DNA of 22,715 nucleotides. Origin: CAIMMJ01 sp037131955 (lineage in GTDB: Bacteria; Bacteroidota; Bacteroidia; UBA4408). Under the pieces are notes generated by a model. It did not search any database and was not told the DNA's origin. It saw only the letters and a program-made list of their open reading frames with translations. Made by a program: the position numbers and the translations under genes. Shown here one piece after another: positions 1 to 6,267 of this stretch; the stretch's first letter is position 1; each line of letters begins with the position of its first letter. The stretch is from assembly GCA_037131955.1 (NCBI GenBank), contig JBAXQC010000047.1:1-22715 (forward strand). The letters are read 5' to 3'.

Positions 1-2
1 CA

Positions 3-869
3 TTTACAACTACAATTGTTTTTGCAATAAAAAAGCAAATGAAATTTGTTTTTTTGTTTCTCTTTTTTATTGTTCTTTTTTATTTTCTTAGTGCTTGGTG
101 GAATTGGTTCTACGGTGATAGTTTTGGGCAAAGAGTAGTAGTAGATTATTATTTTTTCTTTTTATTTCCTTTGGCTTATTTTTTTGAGTTTGTGTTTTCA
201 TCTCTTTCAAAACAAATAATTTTTGGGGTAACTATTTTGCTTTTTGGAATATTAAATTTAGTCCAAACTTGGCAAGTTGCTAATGGTATTTTTCCACTTG
301 ACGGTATAACATTAGAGAAGTATAATTATCTGTTTTTAAAAACGGATAAAAAATATGCGGGACTCATGGGGGAGGAAGCGATTCCATCATTTGGAAAAAT
401 TGTAGAACCTAAGTTGTTTTACATCCAAGAGAATTTTGATTTTGAGAAAAATGTTTTTAACCACTCCCTAATTTTACAGGACAAAACAAATTTGAACAAT
501 AGAATTGCTTTAGTAGATAGTAATTATCAATTTGCATTTACTGCCTCGCATAAACTAACAAAACAAAAAATGTTTTCAAGGCTATACATAACTCTTGAAT
601 TTGACTATTTTGACGAAATAATTTTAAGTGCAAAAGATTTAGTAATTGTGTTTACTATTACCGATTCCAATTCAAAAAATTTATATTACTACCCTACTAT
701 GCTAATGGATTGGCCCAATGTAACCAGTGGTTGGCACCAAAGAAAATTGAGCAACGAAATAAAGGAAACTATCCAAAATGGAAACACCTTATCTGTGTAT
801 TTTTATAATCCAAAAGGCAAAAGAATTTTAATAGATAATTACAGAATTCTAGTGCAAGGCTTAGAGTAG
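3..869 (+). CDS. C-terminal part of a multi-pass membrane protein (cut by left edge)
   Basis: The frame is open to the left edge with no stop, so the first ATG (39) is internal and the true start lies outside the window. The visible part starts with hydrophobic segments (about residues 1-20, 35-56 and 58-78 from that ATG). It then has about 190 soluble residues ending in a strand-rich stretch (DLVIVFTITDS, TLSVYFYNPKGK, ILIDNYRILVQ). The loop WWNWFYGDSFGQRVVVDYY resembles loops in large Bacteroidota membrane glycosyltransferase-like proteins. From memory, these end with a beta-sandwich-like domain. The stop (TAG) directly abuts a remnant aspS 3' end on the other strand. The role in envelope glycan or lipid transfer is inference. 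Membrane location is well supported; the exact family is not. Confidence 0.7.
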   Translation, partial: FTTTIVFAIKKQMKFVFLFLFFIVLFYFLSAWWNWFYGDSFGQRVVVDYYFFFLFPLAYFFEFVFSSLSKQIIFGVTILLFGILNLVQTWQVANGIFPLDGITLEKYNYLFLKTDKKYAGLMGEEAIPSFGKIVEPKLFYIQENFDFEKNVFNHSLILQDKTNLNNRIALVDSNYQFAFTASHKLTKQKMFSRLYITLEFDYFDEIILSAKDLVIVFTITDSNSKNLYYYPTMLMDWPNVTSGWHQRKLSNEIKETIQNGNTLSVYFYNPKGKRILIDNYRILVQGLE

Positions 870-912
870 TTAAATTTGAACCTTAATGCTAAGTTCTTTT
901 AGTTGTTTTTCG
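837..912. repeat. 76-bp imperfect direct repeat, copy A
   Basis: Copy A aligns without gaps to 1805-1880 (offset 968 bp) with 10 mismatches, 66/76 identical. The last 19 bp (894-912) are identical. It contains the last codons and stop of the upstream membrane-protein gene and, on the other strand, codons matching the aspS C-terminus. Confidence 0.92.
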
Positions 913-914
913 GT
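870..914 (-). pseudogene. Remnant aspS 3' end (about 14 codons)
   Basis: Read on the minus strand, this stretch encodes TEKQLKELSIKVQI and a TAA stop. The resident aspS ends DEKQLKELSIRVQI. Similarity stops just upstream of these codons, and a TGA soon follows in the same frame, so this is only a stump. The codon differences are silent or conservative (TTA to CTT for Leu, AGA to AAG for Arg/Lys). The sequence therefore looks like it diverged while part of a working aspS, not as free-drifting junk. It abuts the stop of the membrane-protein gene exactly as the real aspS abuts the second copy. Confidence 0.75.
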
Positions 915-958
915 TGCAATCTCAATAAAATTAAGTCAAGAATAAAGGCAGGGTAGAG

Positions 959-1324
959 TTATATTTCAATTAGAATTAAATCCAGCTCTTTAATTTTAGA
1001 AAATTCTTTGTCTGCGGTAACCAATGGAAGTTTGTAAATTAAACTAGTAGCAGCAATAATTGAGTCAGGTAATTTTAATTTGTATTTTCGTTTTAGTTGA
1101 ATGGTTTGCTCTTTTAATTTAGTACTCCATTCTATTTGAAAGCAATCATTAAGGAGTAATAAAAGTTTTGATTCCTCAAATTTTGAAAGCCCTTGAAAAC
1201 CTAATAACTCAATTTCTGAAATAAATGAAATGCCTAAATCATATTCTATAAAAGGTTCTACAATTTTATTTCCTTCATGGAGGTAGATAAGGAAATTAGT
1301 ATCTGCTATAAAATCAATCTTCAT
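959..1324 (-). CDS. vapC: PIN-domain ribonuclease, VapC-type toxin
   Basis: At 121 residues this is a typical single PIN domain. The acidic metal-site residues are visible: D8 in IADTNFLIY, E37 in ISEIELLG, D87 in LPDSIIAATS and D105 in TADKEF. VapC proteins are Mg-dependent endoribonucleases that cut RNA, often tRNA, when released from their antitoxin. The start overlaps the stop of the small antitoxin gene by 11 nt (ATGAAGATTGA), the expected translational coupling. The gene sits in the accessory patch between two copies of a direct repeat. The actual RNA target cannot be read from sequence. Confidence 0.86.
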   Translation of the reverse strand: MKIDFIADTNFLIYLHEGNKIVEPFIEYDLGISFISEIELLGFQGLSKFEESKLLLLLNDCFQIEWSTKLKEQTIQLKRKYKLKLPDSIIAATSLIYKLPLVTADKEFSKIKELDLILIEI

Positions 1325-1481
1325 TTTCTCTTAAAGAGGTTTGGTATTTTAAACCATCAATATTTCTTTTGAGTTTTCCAAAATGTTTAGAAAGATTTCC
1401 CTTTTTTGAAGATTTCTTTAATTTATCGCTAAGAATTTTTGAAGATTTCTTTAAGTTTGATTTATCTATAACAATTGTCAT
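1314..1481 (-). CDS. Small antitoxin partner of the PIN toxin (VapB-like, 55 aa)
   Basis: I translated this by hand; the reading frame begins MTIVIDKSNLKKSSKIL and ends LKYQTSLRENED. The C-terminal pattern (FGKLKRNIDGLKYQTSLRENE) resembles the tail of short Bacteroidota antitoxins paired with PIN toxins (G-x-LK...D-x-L-x-YQ...LR-x-E), which is expected to wrap the toxin. It lies directly upstream of vapC with an 11-nt overlap and has a good -7 box in front. The middle is lysine/serine rich and contains LKKSSK twice, from a 33-bp tandem unit. No clear DNA-binding fold (AbrB or ribbon-helix-helix) is evident, so autoregulation is uncertain. Confidence 0.78.
   Translation of the reverse strand: MTIVIDKSNLKKSSKILSDKLKKSSKKGNLSKHFGKLKRNIDGLKYQTSLRENED
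1403..1454. repeat. Two 19-bp direct repeats inside the antitoxin gene
   Basis: The 19-mer tttttgaagatttctttaa occurs at 1403-1421 and again at 1436-1454, a period of 33 bp or 11 codons. Both copies are in the same frame and encode LKKSSK on the minus strand. This fits an in-frame tandem duplication within the antitoxin linker. Confidence 0.85.
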
Positions 1482-1498
1482 GACTCACTAATTTTATT

Positions 1499-1506
1499 CA
1501 AATATA
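1499..1506 (-). promoter_or_regulatory. Candidate -7 box of the vapBC promoter
   Basis: The minus strand reads TATATTTG, a full match to the Bacteroidota TAnnTTTG element, 17 nt before the antitoxin ATG. No TTG is seen at the usual -33 distance, so this rests on one box only. Confidence 0.45.
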
Positions 1507-1596
1507 AATAATTATTTCATGTGGTTTATCACGTTTAGCTCATATAAAAGTATAAGATATGAAAAATCTTTTTTGCTCCTTTTTATAAAACATAGT

Positions 1597-1797
1597 TTAA
1601 TAGAGTGAAAACAACACGTGAAATTTATTTTGTTTGTTGTAAAAATACAGTGTTGCATAAAACTTCGGTTGGACAATAAAAAATAAAGAAATGGCGGTGA
1701 TTAGAGCCAATAGAGGAAATACATGTGCACCTTGCTGAATCAAAAAACCACCAATCAAGGCTTCACTTTTGATGGGTTGCATGGTCCAATAAATCCT
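1597..1797 (-). pseudogene. Membrane-protein fragment, unrecognised
   Basis: A 61-codon frame begins at an ATG at 1782 (MQPIKSEALIGGFLIQQG) and contains one strongly hydrophobic stretch (HVFPLLALITAISLFFIV). It then degrades into low-complexity sequence ending at a TAA at 1597. Upstream of the ATG the frame continues as RIYWT before a stop, so the original protein may have started earlier. The length, the poor ending and the position inside a repeat-flanked patch favour a gene remnant over a complete small protein. No family was recognised. The rest of the 1482-1804 gap holds only the vapBC promoter region and AT-rich sequence. Confidence 0.4.
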
Positions 1798-1804
1798 TAC
1801 AAAA

Positions 1805-1837
1805 AATCATAGAATTTTAGTTCAAGGTTTAGAGTAA
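1805..1837 (+). pseudogene. Remnant of the 3' end of the left-edge membrane-protein gene
   Basis: The eleven codons read NHRILVQGLE plus TAA; the intact gene ends NYRILVQGLE plus TAG. Apart from Tyr to His, all differences are silent (CTA/TTA, GTG/GTT, GGC/GGT, TAG/TAA). Similarity fades just upstream. This is a stump of a diverged copy of that gene, still abutting the aspS stop as in copy A. Confidence 0.72.
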
Positions 1838-1880
1838 TTAAATTTGAACTCTAATGCTTAATTCTTTTAGTTGTTTTTCG
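1805..1880. repeat. 76-bp imperfect direct repeat, copy B
   Basis: This is the partner of 837-912. It contains the 3' end of the intact aspS on the minus strand and, on the plus strand, a short remnant matching the C-terminus of the membrane protein at the left edge. The alignment is ungapped with 10 differences. Confidence 0.92.
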
Positions 1881-3583
1881 TCGGTGGTAGATGGGGCATC
1901 AATCATAACATCTCTACCCGAATTATTTTTTGGGAAAGCAATAAAATCTCTTATGCTTTCTTGGCCGCCAAACAACGAACAAATTCTATCAAATCCAAAT
2001 GCAATGCCGCCGTGCGGGGGTGCACCGAACTCAAAAGCATTCATTAAAAATCCAAATTGTTTTTGTGCTTCTTCTTTTGTAAAACCCAAAACATCAAACA
2101 TTTTTGCTTGTAATTCTTTATTAAAAATTCTTATTGATCCACCGCCAACCTCAACTCCGTTAATTACCATGTCGTAAGCATTGGCTCTTACATTGCCAGG
2201 ATTGGAATTTAATAAATCTATGTCTTCCGGTTTTGGAGAAGTAAACGGATGGTGCATAGCATGCCACCTGTTGTTTTCTTCGTCCCATTCCAAGGCGGGA
2301 AAATCTACTACCCATAAACATTTATAATCATCAGGATTTCTTAAACCTAAACGATTTCCCATTTCTAAACGCAATTCCGACATCGCTTTTAATGTTTTGT
2401 TTTTTGCACCTGCCAACACCAAAATTAAATCTCCTTTTTCTGCACCAAATTTTTCACTCCATTTTTTTAATTCATCTTCGTTGTAAAATTTATCTACAGA
2501 AGATTTTAAAGTGCCGTCATCATTCACTCTCATGTAAATTAAACCGGTTGCGCCAATCTGTGGACGTTTAACAAAATCAGTAAGATCATCCAATTCTTTT
2601 CTGGTGAATGTTGTAGCTTTTTTAGCACAAATTCCCACTACTATTTCTGCATCGTCAAAAACTTTGAAGCCTTTATTTTTAACCAAGTCTGTTATATCCT
2701 TAAACTTCATTTCAAAACGAATGTCGGGCTTATCGTTGCCATAATTACTCATTGCTTCGGCATAAGTAATTACTGGAAATTTTGGCAAATCAATGTTTTT
2801 AACCGATTTAAAAAGATGTTTCATTAAACCTTCAAACGTATCTAAAATATCTTGTTGTGTAACAAAAGACATTTCACAATCTATTTGAGTAAATTCTGGT
2901 TGTCTATCGGCTCTTAAATCTTCGTCTCTAAAACATTTTACAATTTGAAAATACTTATCAAAACCTGCAACCATTAAAAGTTGTTTAAACGTTTGAGGCG
3001 ATTGTGGCAATGCATAAAATTCTCCTGGATTCATTCTCGAAGGAACCAAAAAATCTCTTGCTCCTTCGGGTGTTGATTTAATTAAAACTGGCGTTTCCAC
3101 TTCAATAAATTCCATGGCGTCTAAATATCTCCGTGTTTCAATAGAAAGCCTGTGTCGTAACTCTAAATTTTTTCTAACTGCATTTCTTCGTAAGTCTAAA
3201 TAACGATACTTCATTCTTAGTTCATCGCCTCCATCTGTATTGTCTTCTATAGTAAAAGGTGGAGTTTTGGCGCTGTTTAATACTTCTAATTTTTCTACAA
3301 TTACTTCAATTTCACCTGTTCCTATTTGTAAATTTTTATTGCTTCTTTCAACAACTTGTCCGGTTATTTTTATTACAAATTCTCTTCCTAAACCTCTTGC
3401 CGATTTGCAAAGTTCTGCATTGGTTTCCATGTTAAAAGCCAATTGAGTAATTCCGTAACGGTCTCTTAAATCAATAAACGTCATGCCGCCCAAGTCTCTT
3501 GATTTTTGAACCCATCCGCACAATTCAACTTCTTTGCCTACATGATTTATTCTTAGCTCACCGCAATTATTTGTTCTTAACAT
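1838..3583 (-). CDS. aspS: Aspartyl-tRNA synthetase
   Basis: At 581 residues this has the usual length of a bacterial AspRS. It charges tRNA-Asp in the cytoplasm. The N-terminal OB-fold anticodon-binding domain (about 1-105) includes ELCGWVQKSRDLGGMTFIDLRDRYG. The class II catalytic core carries motif 2 (FRDEDLRADRQPEFTQIDCE, about 218-237) and motif 3 (GFDRICSLFGGQESIRDFIAFPK, from about 530). The long stretch between them is the bacterial GAD insertion domain. It stands alone on the minus strand, divergent from tadA with a 78-bp gap. Its last codons lie in the 76-bp repeat but the gene itself is intact. Confidence 0.97.
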   Translation of the reverse strand: MLRTNNCGELRINHVGKEVELCGWVQKSRDLGGMTFIDLRDRYGITQLAFNMETNAELCKSARGLGREFVIKITGQVVERSNKNLQIGTGEIEVIVEKLEVLNSAKTPPFTIEDNTDGGDELRMKYRYLDLRRNAVRKNLELRHRLSIETRRYLDAMEFIEVETPVLIKSTPEGARDFLVPSRMNPGEFYALPQSPQTFKQLLMVAGFDKYFQIVKCFRDEDLRADRQPEFTQIDCEMSFVTQQDILDTFEGLMKHLFKSVKNIDLPKFPVITYAEAMSNYGNDKPDIRFEMKFKDITDLVKNKGFKVFDDAEIVVGICAKKATTFTRKELDDLTDFVKRPQIGATGLIYMRVNDDGTLKSSVDKFYNEDELKKWSEKFGAEKGDLILVLAGAKNKTLKAMSELRLEMGNRLGLRNPDDYKCLWVVDFPALEWDEENNRWHAMHHPFTSPKPEDIDLLNSNPGNVRANAYDMVINGVEVGGGSIRIFNKELQAKMFDVLGFTKEEAQKQFGFLMNAFEFGAPPHGGIAFGFDRICSLFGGQESIRDFIAFPKNNSGRDVMIDAPSTTDEKQLKELSIRVQI

Positions 3584-3661
3584 AAAATTTTTCTTTTGTG
3601 CGAAATTAATCTAAAAATCACTATTTTGCTTAAGTAAATAAAAACTTTTTGAAACTAAATT

Positions 3662-4102
3662 ATGGAATTTTATACCGAAGAATATTTTATGAAGGAGGCA
3701 TTAAAGCAGGCAAAAATGGCTTTTGATGCTGATGAAGTTCCTGTAGGTGCTATTGTGGTTTCTAATAATACAATAATTTCTAGAGCATACAATCAAACAG
3801 AAATGCTAAACGATTCTACAGCCCATGCCGAAATGTTGGCGTTATCTTCTGCATTTAATTTTTTAGGTGCAAAGTATTTAATAGATTGTACTCTTTACGT
3901 AACTCTAGAGCCATGTTTAATGTGTGCAGGCGCTTGCTATTGGTCTAAGATTGGTAAAATTGTTATTGCTGCACCCGATACTAAACGTGGATTTTCTTTA
4001 CTAAATTCAGATGTACTGCATCCTAAAACAATAATAAAATATGGAGTTTGCCAAGATGAATCAAGCAGTTTATTGAGTACTTTTTTTAAAAATAAAAGAT
4101 AA
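3662..4102 (+). CDS. tadA: tRNA-specific adenosine deaminase
   Basis: This zinc enzyme deaminates A34 of tRNA-Arg to inosine. The deaminase signature is complete: HAE at 55-57 (Zn ligand H55, proton shuttle E57) and PCLMC at 84-88 (Zn ligands C85 and C88). The early segment DEVPVGAIVV is the family's substrate-loop strand. At 146 residues it matches the usual TadA length. Its stop is 3 bp from the stop of the convergent cysteine-cluster gene, leaving no room for a separate terminator. A related family member, guanine deaminase, has similar motifs, but the N-terminal pattern fits TadA better. Confidence 0.92.
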   Translation: MEFYTEEYFMKEALKQAKMAFDADEVPVGAIVVSNNTIISRAYNQTEMLNDSTAHAEMLALSSAFNFLGAKYLIDCTLYVTLEPCLMCAGACYWSKIGKIVIAAPDTKRGFSLLNSDVLHPKTIIKYGVCQDESSSLLSTFFKNKR

Positions 4103-4105
4103 AAG

Positions 4106-4591
4106 TTAAAGTTGTATTTTTTTTAATTGCTCTACAATTTCTAAAACTGCCGGACAAACTAATGTGTTTTCAAAAGTGATATCTAAAATTTGACTCATTT
4201 TTTTTCGGTTTGTATGCGGGAATTCTCTGCAAGCACCAGGTCTAGCAGTATAAATAGAGCAATAGTTTTCTGTATCTAAAAACGGACAAGGTGCCGAGTT
4301 TACAATATAAGTTCCGTCAGTTTCTTTAATAAAATACTTGGAAATTACTTCGCTTGGTTTTTGTTTTAAATGCAAAGCAATTTTGCTGATATCTGTTTCC
4401 CTAACCATTGGGCTGGTAGTTTTACAACAGTTGGCGCACTGCAAACAATTTGTGTTTTCAAAAACTTGGTTATGAAGTTGATGAAAAGAATTATCTAATT
4501 TCCTTTCGTTCTTTTTTTTTAATGATTTCAGAAAAAAGGAATTCTCTTTTTTAGATTGTTGAGATTTTATTTTGAAATTTTCTAAATCCAA
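4106..4591 (-). CDS. YkgJ-family cysteine-cluster protein (putative metal/Fe-S binding)
   Basis: The 161-residue protein has the family's cysteine pattern. C49, C52, C55 and C56 lie in CLQCANCCKTTSP. C102, C111 and C120 lie in APCPFLDTENYC...GACREFP, and a later C is in LVCPAV. This layout defines the UPF0153/YkgJ group, proposed to bind zinc or an iron-sulphur cluster; the biochemical role is unknown. The first 45 residues are lysine rich and polar. It follows thiL after a 5-bp gap and is very likely co-transcribed with it. Confidence 0.82.
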   Translation of the reverse strand: MDLENFKIKSQQSKKENSFFLKSLKKKNERKLDNSFHQLHNQVFENTNCLQCANCCKTTSPMVRETDISKIALHLKQKPSEVISKYFIKETDGTYIVNSAPCPFLDTENYCSIYTARPGACREFPHTNRKKMSQILDITFENTLVCPAVLEIVEQLKKIQL

Positions 4592-4596
4592 ATCAA

Positions 4597-5646
4597 TTAA
4601 TCTTTAGAAGTAAAGGAATTCCAACCTTGAGCAACGATGGGAACAATTGTGCCACTTTTTGAATGTAAGTTTAATCCAGAATTTTTATCCGTGGTGTGTC
4701 CGATTACCGAAAAATTTGGATTCCCTTTTATTTTATCGTATTCGTTTAATGGAATTGTAAAAAGCAGTTCATAATCTTCACCGCCATTAAGAGCACAAAC
4801 AGTGGGGTCTAAGTTTAAATCTCTAGCTGTTTGGTATGTAGTTGGGTCAATAGGAATTTTTTCTTCAAAAATTATACAACCCAAATTAGATTGTTTGCAA
4901 ATGTGATGTAACTCTGAAGAAAGTCCATCGGAAACATCAATCATTGAAGTAGGCAGAACATCTAACTTTTCGAACAATTCTTTTAAATCTACTCTTGCTT
5001 CGGGTTTAAGTTGTCGCTCAAGAATATAATCAAAACCTTCTAATTCTGGTTGAATTCCGGGAGAGGAGAGATAGACTTGTTTTTCTCTCTCAAGAATTTG
5101 AAGGCCTACATATGCTCCGCCTAAATCTCCTGAAACAACAATAAGATCATTTTCTTTAGCGGTATTTCTATACACAATTTTTTCAGGCTCAACAGTTCCA
5201 ACAACAGTAATGGAGATTGTTAATCCTGTAGGAGAAGATGTAGTATCTCCGCCAATTAAATCTATATTAAATTTTTCACAAGCCAACCAAATTCCTTGGT
5301 ACAACTCCTCTAATGCTTCAATAGTATATTTGCTTGAAACTGCTAATGAAACTGTAACTTGTTTAGCAGTTCCGTTCATAGCGGCAATGTCAGATACGTT
5401 AGTAGAAATAGCTTTGAATCCAAGGTGTTTGAGCGGAGAATAAACCAAGTCAAAATGTATTCCTTCTACCAACATATCCGTTGAAATTAACACAAGTTCT
5501 TTGCCTATGTTAATTACTGCTGCATCATCGCCTATCCCTTTTTGTGTTGTATTATTTTTTATTGTAAATGCATTAGTAAGTTTTTCAATTAGAGCAAATT
5601 CTCCTAATTCGCTGAGGTTAGTTTTTTTTAGGGATTCTTGAAACAT
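4597..5646 (-). CDS. thiL: Thiamine-monophosphate kinase
   Basis: ThiL phosphorylates thiamine monophosphate to the active cofactor thiamine diphosphate. The PurM-like fold is marked by GDDAAV (39-44), STDMLVEGIHFD (55-66), NVSDIAAMNG (83-92), GGDTTSS (132-138), DVSDGLSSELHHI and NGGEDYELLFT. The aspartates in these motifs hold the Mg ions. The length (349) is normal for Bacteroidota members. It is the first gene of a two-gene leftward unit with the YkgJ-type gene and is divergent from ywbE across a 73-bp gap with a -7 box. No thiamine riboswitch fits in that gap. Confidence 0.95.
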   Translation of the reverse strand: MFQESLKKTNLSELGEFALIEKLTNAFTIKNNTTQKGIGDDAAVINIGKELVLISTDMLVEGIHFDLVYSPLKHLGFKAISTNVSDIAAMNGTAKQVTVSLAVSSKYTIEALEELYQGIWLACEKFNIDLIGGDTTSSPTGLTISITVVGTVEPEKIVYRNTAKENDLIVVSGDLGGAYVGLQILEREKQVYLSSPGIQPELEGFDYILERQLKPEARVDLKELFEKLDVLPTSMIDVSDGLSSELHHICKQSNLGCIIFEEKIPIDPTTYQTARDLNLDPTVCALNGGEDYELLFTIPLNEYDKIKGNPNFSVIGHTTDKNSGLNLHSKSGTIVPIVAQGWNSFTSKD

Positions 5647-5659
5647 AATTAATTTTTTG

Positions 5660-5667
5660 CAAATTTA
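5660..5667 (-). promoter_or_regulatory. Candidate -7 box of the thiL promoter
   Basis: The minus strand reads TAAATTTG, a full TAnnTTTG match, 13 nt before the thiL ATG. An upstream TTG lies about 15 nt away, shorter than the usual 19-21 nt spacing, so the -33 element is doubtful. Confidence 0.45.
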
Positions 5668-5719
5668 CACTTTCATTTTTAGCAATTTAATAATCCTTAA
5701 AAAACCATAGCTTTTCACG

Positions 5720-5962
5720 ATGACTTTGCCTGAAAAAGTTGACGCAAAAAATAATCCTGCAAATTATTTACAAAATATAAAATTACATTCTAGCGTAGAA
5801 GTAGTTCTTAAAAAAGACCAGAAAACAGGAAAGATTACTTTGGGTAAAGTTAGGGGTATACTAACATCAAAACCATACCATAGTAGGGGTATAAAGGTAA
5901 TTTTAGAAAGCAGAAAAATAGGAAGAGTTCAAAAAATTATAGAAGAAACTTCATCCTGCTAG
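5720..5962 (+). CDS. ywbE: YwbE family protein (DUF2196)
   Basis: The 80-residue protein carries the family core: VEVVLKKDQKTGKITLGKVRGILT, then HSRGIKVILESRKIGRVQKII. Bacillus YwbE has the same layout (VLKQDQRTGK... HPHGIKV... GRVQ). The family is small, widespread and uncharacterised; its KOW-like, beta-rich look suggests nucleic-acid binding, which is inference. The first 22 residues are a variable leader. It converges on the CxxC membrane-protein gene with 4 bp between stops. Confidence 0.82.
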   Translation: MTLPEKVDAKNNPANYLQNIKLHSSVEVVLKKDQKTGKITLGKVRGILTSKPYHSRGIKVILESRKIGRVQKIIEETSSC

Positions 5963-5966
5963 AGAA

Positions 5967-6218
5967 TTATTTGGCAACAAAAAATTGAATATAAACAGCT
6001 TTAATTTTTTCTCTAAAATAAAAAGCTACAAAAGCCAAAATTAAAATATAAGGAACAGCCATTAAGTATAAAATTCCTGTATTTAATCCGTTGGCAATAT
6101 TTCCGCCAGCTTCTAAATTTGATGTTGGAATTGCTCTACACATGGCACACTGAGCATAAATTGTAGAACTAGTATACAGCGTGAAAATAAATAGAAGGAG
6201 AATTATTTTGTTTTTCAT
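5967..6218 (-). CDS. Small membrane protein with exported CAMC motif
   Basis: I chose the ATG at 6218, giving 83 residues, over an in-frame ATG at 6245. The downstream start gives a clean signal peptide (MKNKIILLLFIFTLY...IYA), and a -7 box lies between the two candidates. The predicted cleavage is YA/Q, so the mature protein starts QCAMCRA with a CxxC pair at 24-27. A glycine/asparagine loop follows, then one transmembrane helix (about 47-68) and a basic tail. I recognise this as a small Bacteroidota protein of unknown function. A periplasm-facing CxxC next to the membrane suggests thiol redox or metal binding, but nothing here proves it. Confidence 0.7.
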   Translation of the reverse strand: MKNKIILLLFIFTLYTSSTIYAQCAMCRAIPTSNLEAGGNIANGLNTGILYLMAVPYILILAFVAFYFREKIKAVYIQFFVAK

Positions 6219-6226
6219 TTCAAGTA

Positions 6227-6234
6227 CAAAAGTA
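6227..6234 (-). promoter_or_regulatory. Possible -7 box for the CAMC gene
   Basis: The minus strand reads TACTTTTG, a TAnnTTTG match, only 8 nt before the ATG at 6218. If used, the transcript would have an almost absent leader. It would also rule out the longer start at 6245. This is tentative. Confidence 0.3.
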
Positions 6235-6267
6235 TGATATTGCAATACATTCTGAAATAAATTTAAT

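Noticed and set aside
1519..1534. Short imperfect inverted repeat (ATGTG/CACGT arms) upstream of the vapBC -7 box, a possible operator.
   Set aside because: Arms are only 5 bp with one mismatch in AT-rich DNA, and the antitoxin shows no DNA-binding domain.
1854..2177. Long frame antisense to aspS, as well as others antisense to thiL, the PAS gene, gatA, pyrD and serS.
   Set aside because: They lie wholly inside well-supported genes and encode no recognisable domain; they are shadows of biased codon use.
6219..6245. Earlier ATG for the CAMC gene adding nine residues.
   Set aside because: It would place residues before a clean signal peptide, and the -7 box falls inside this extension.
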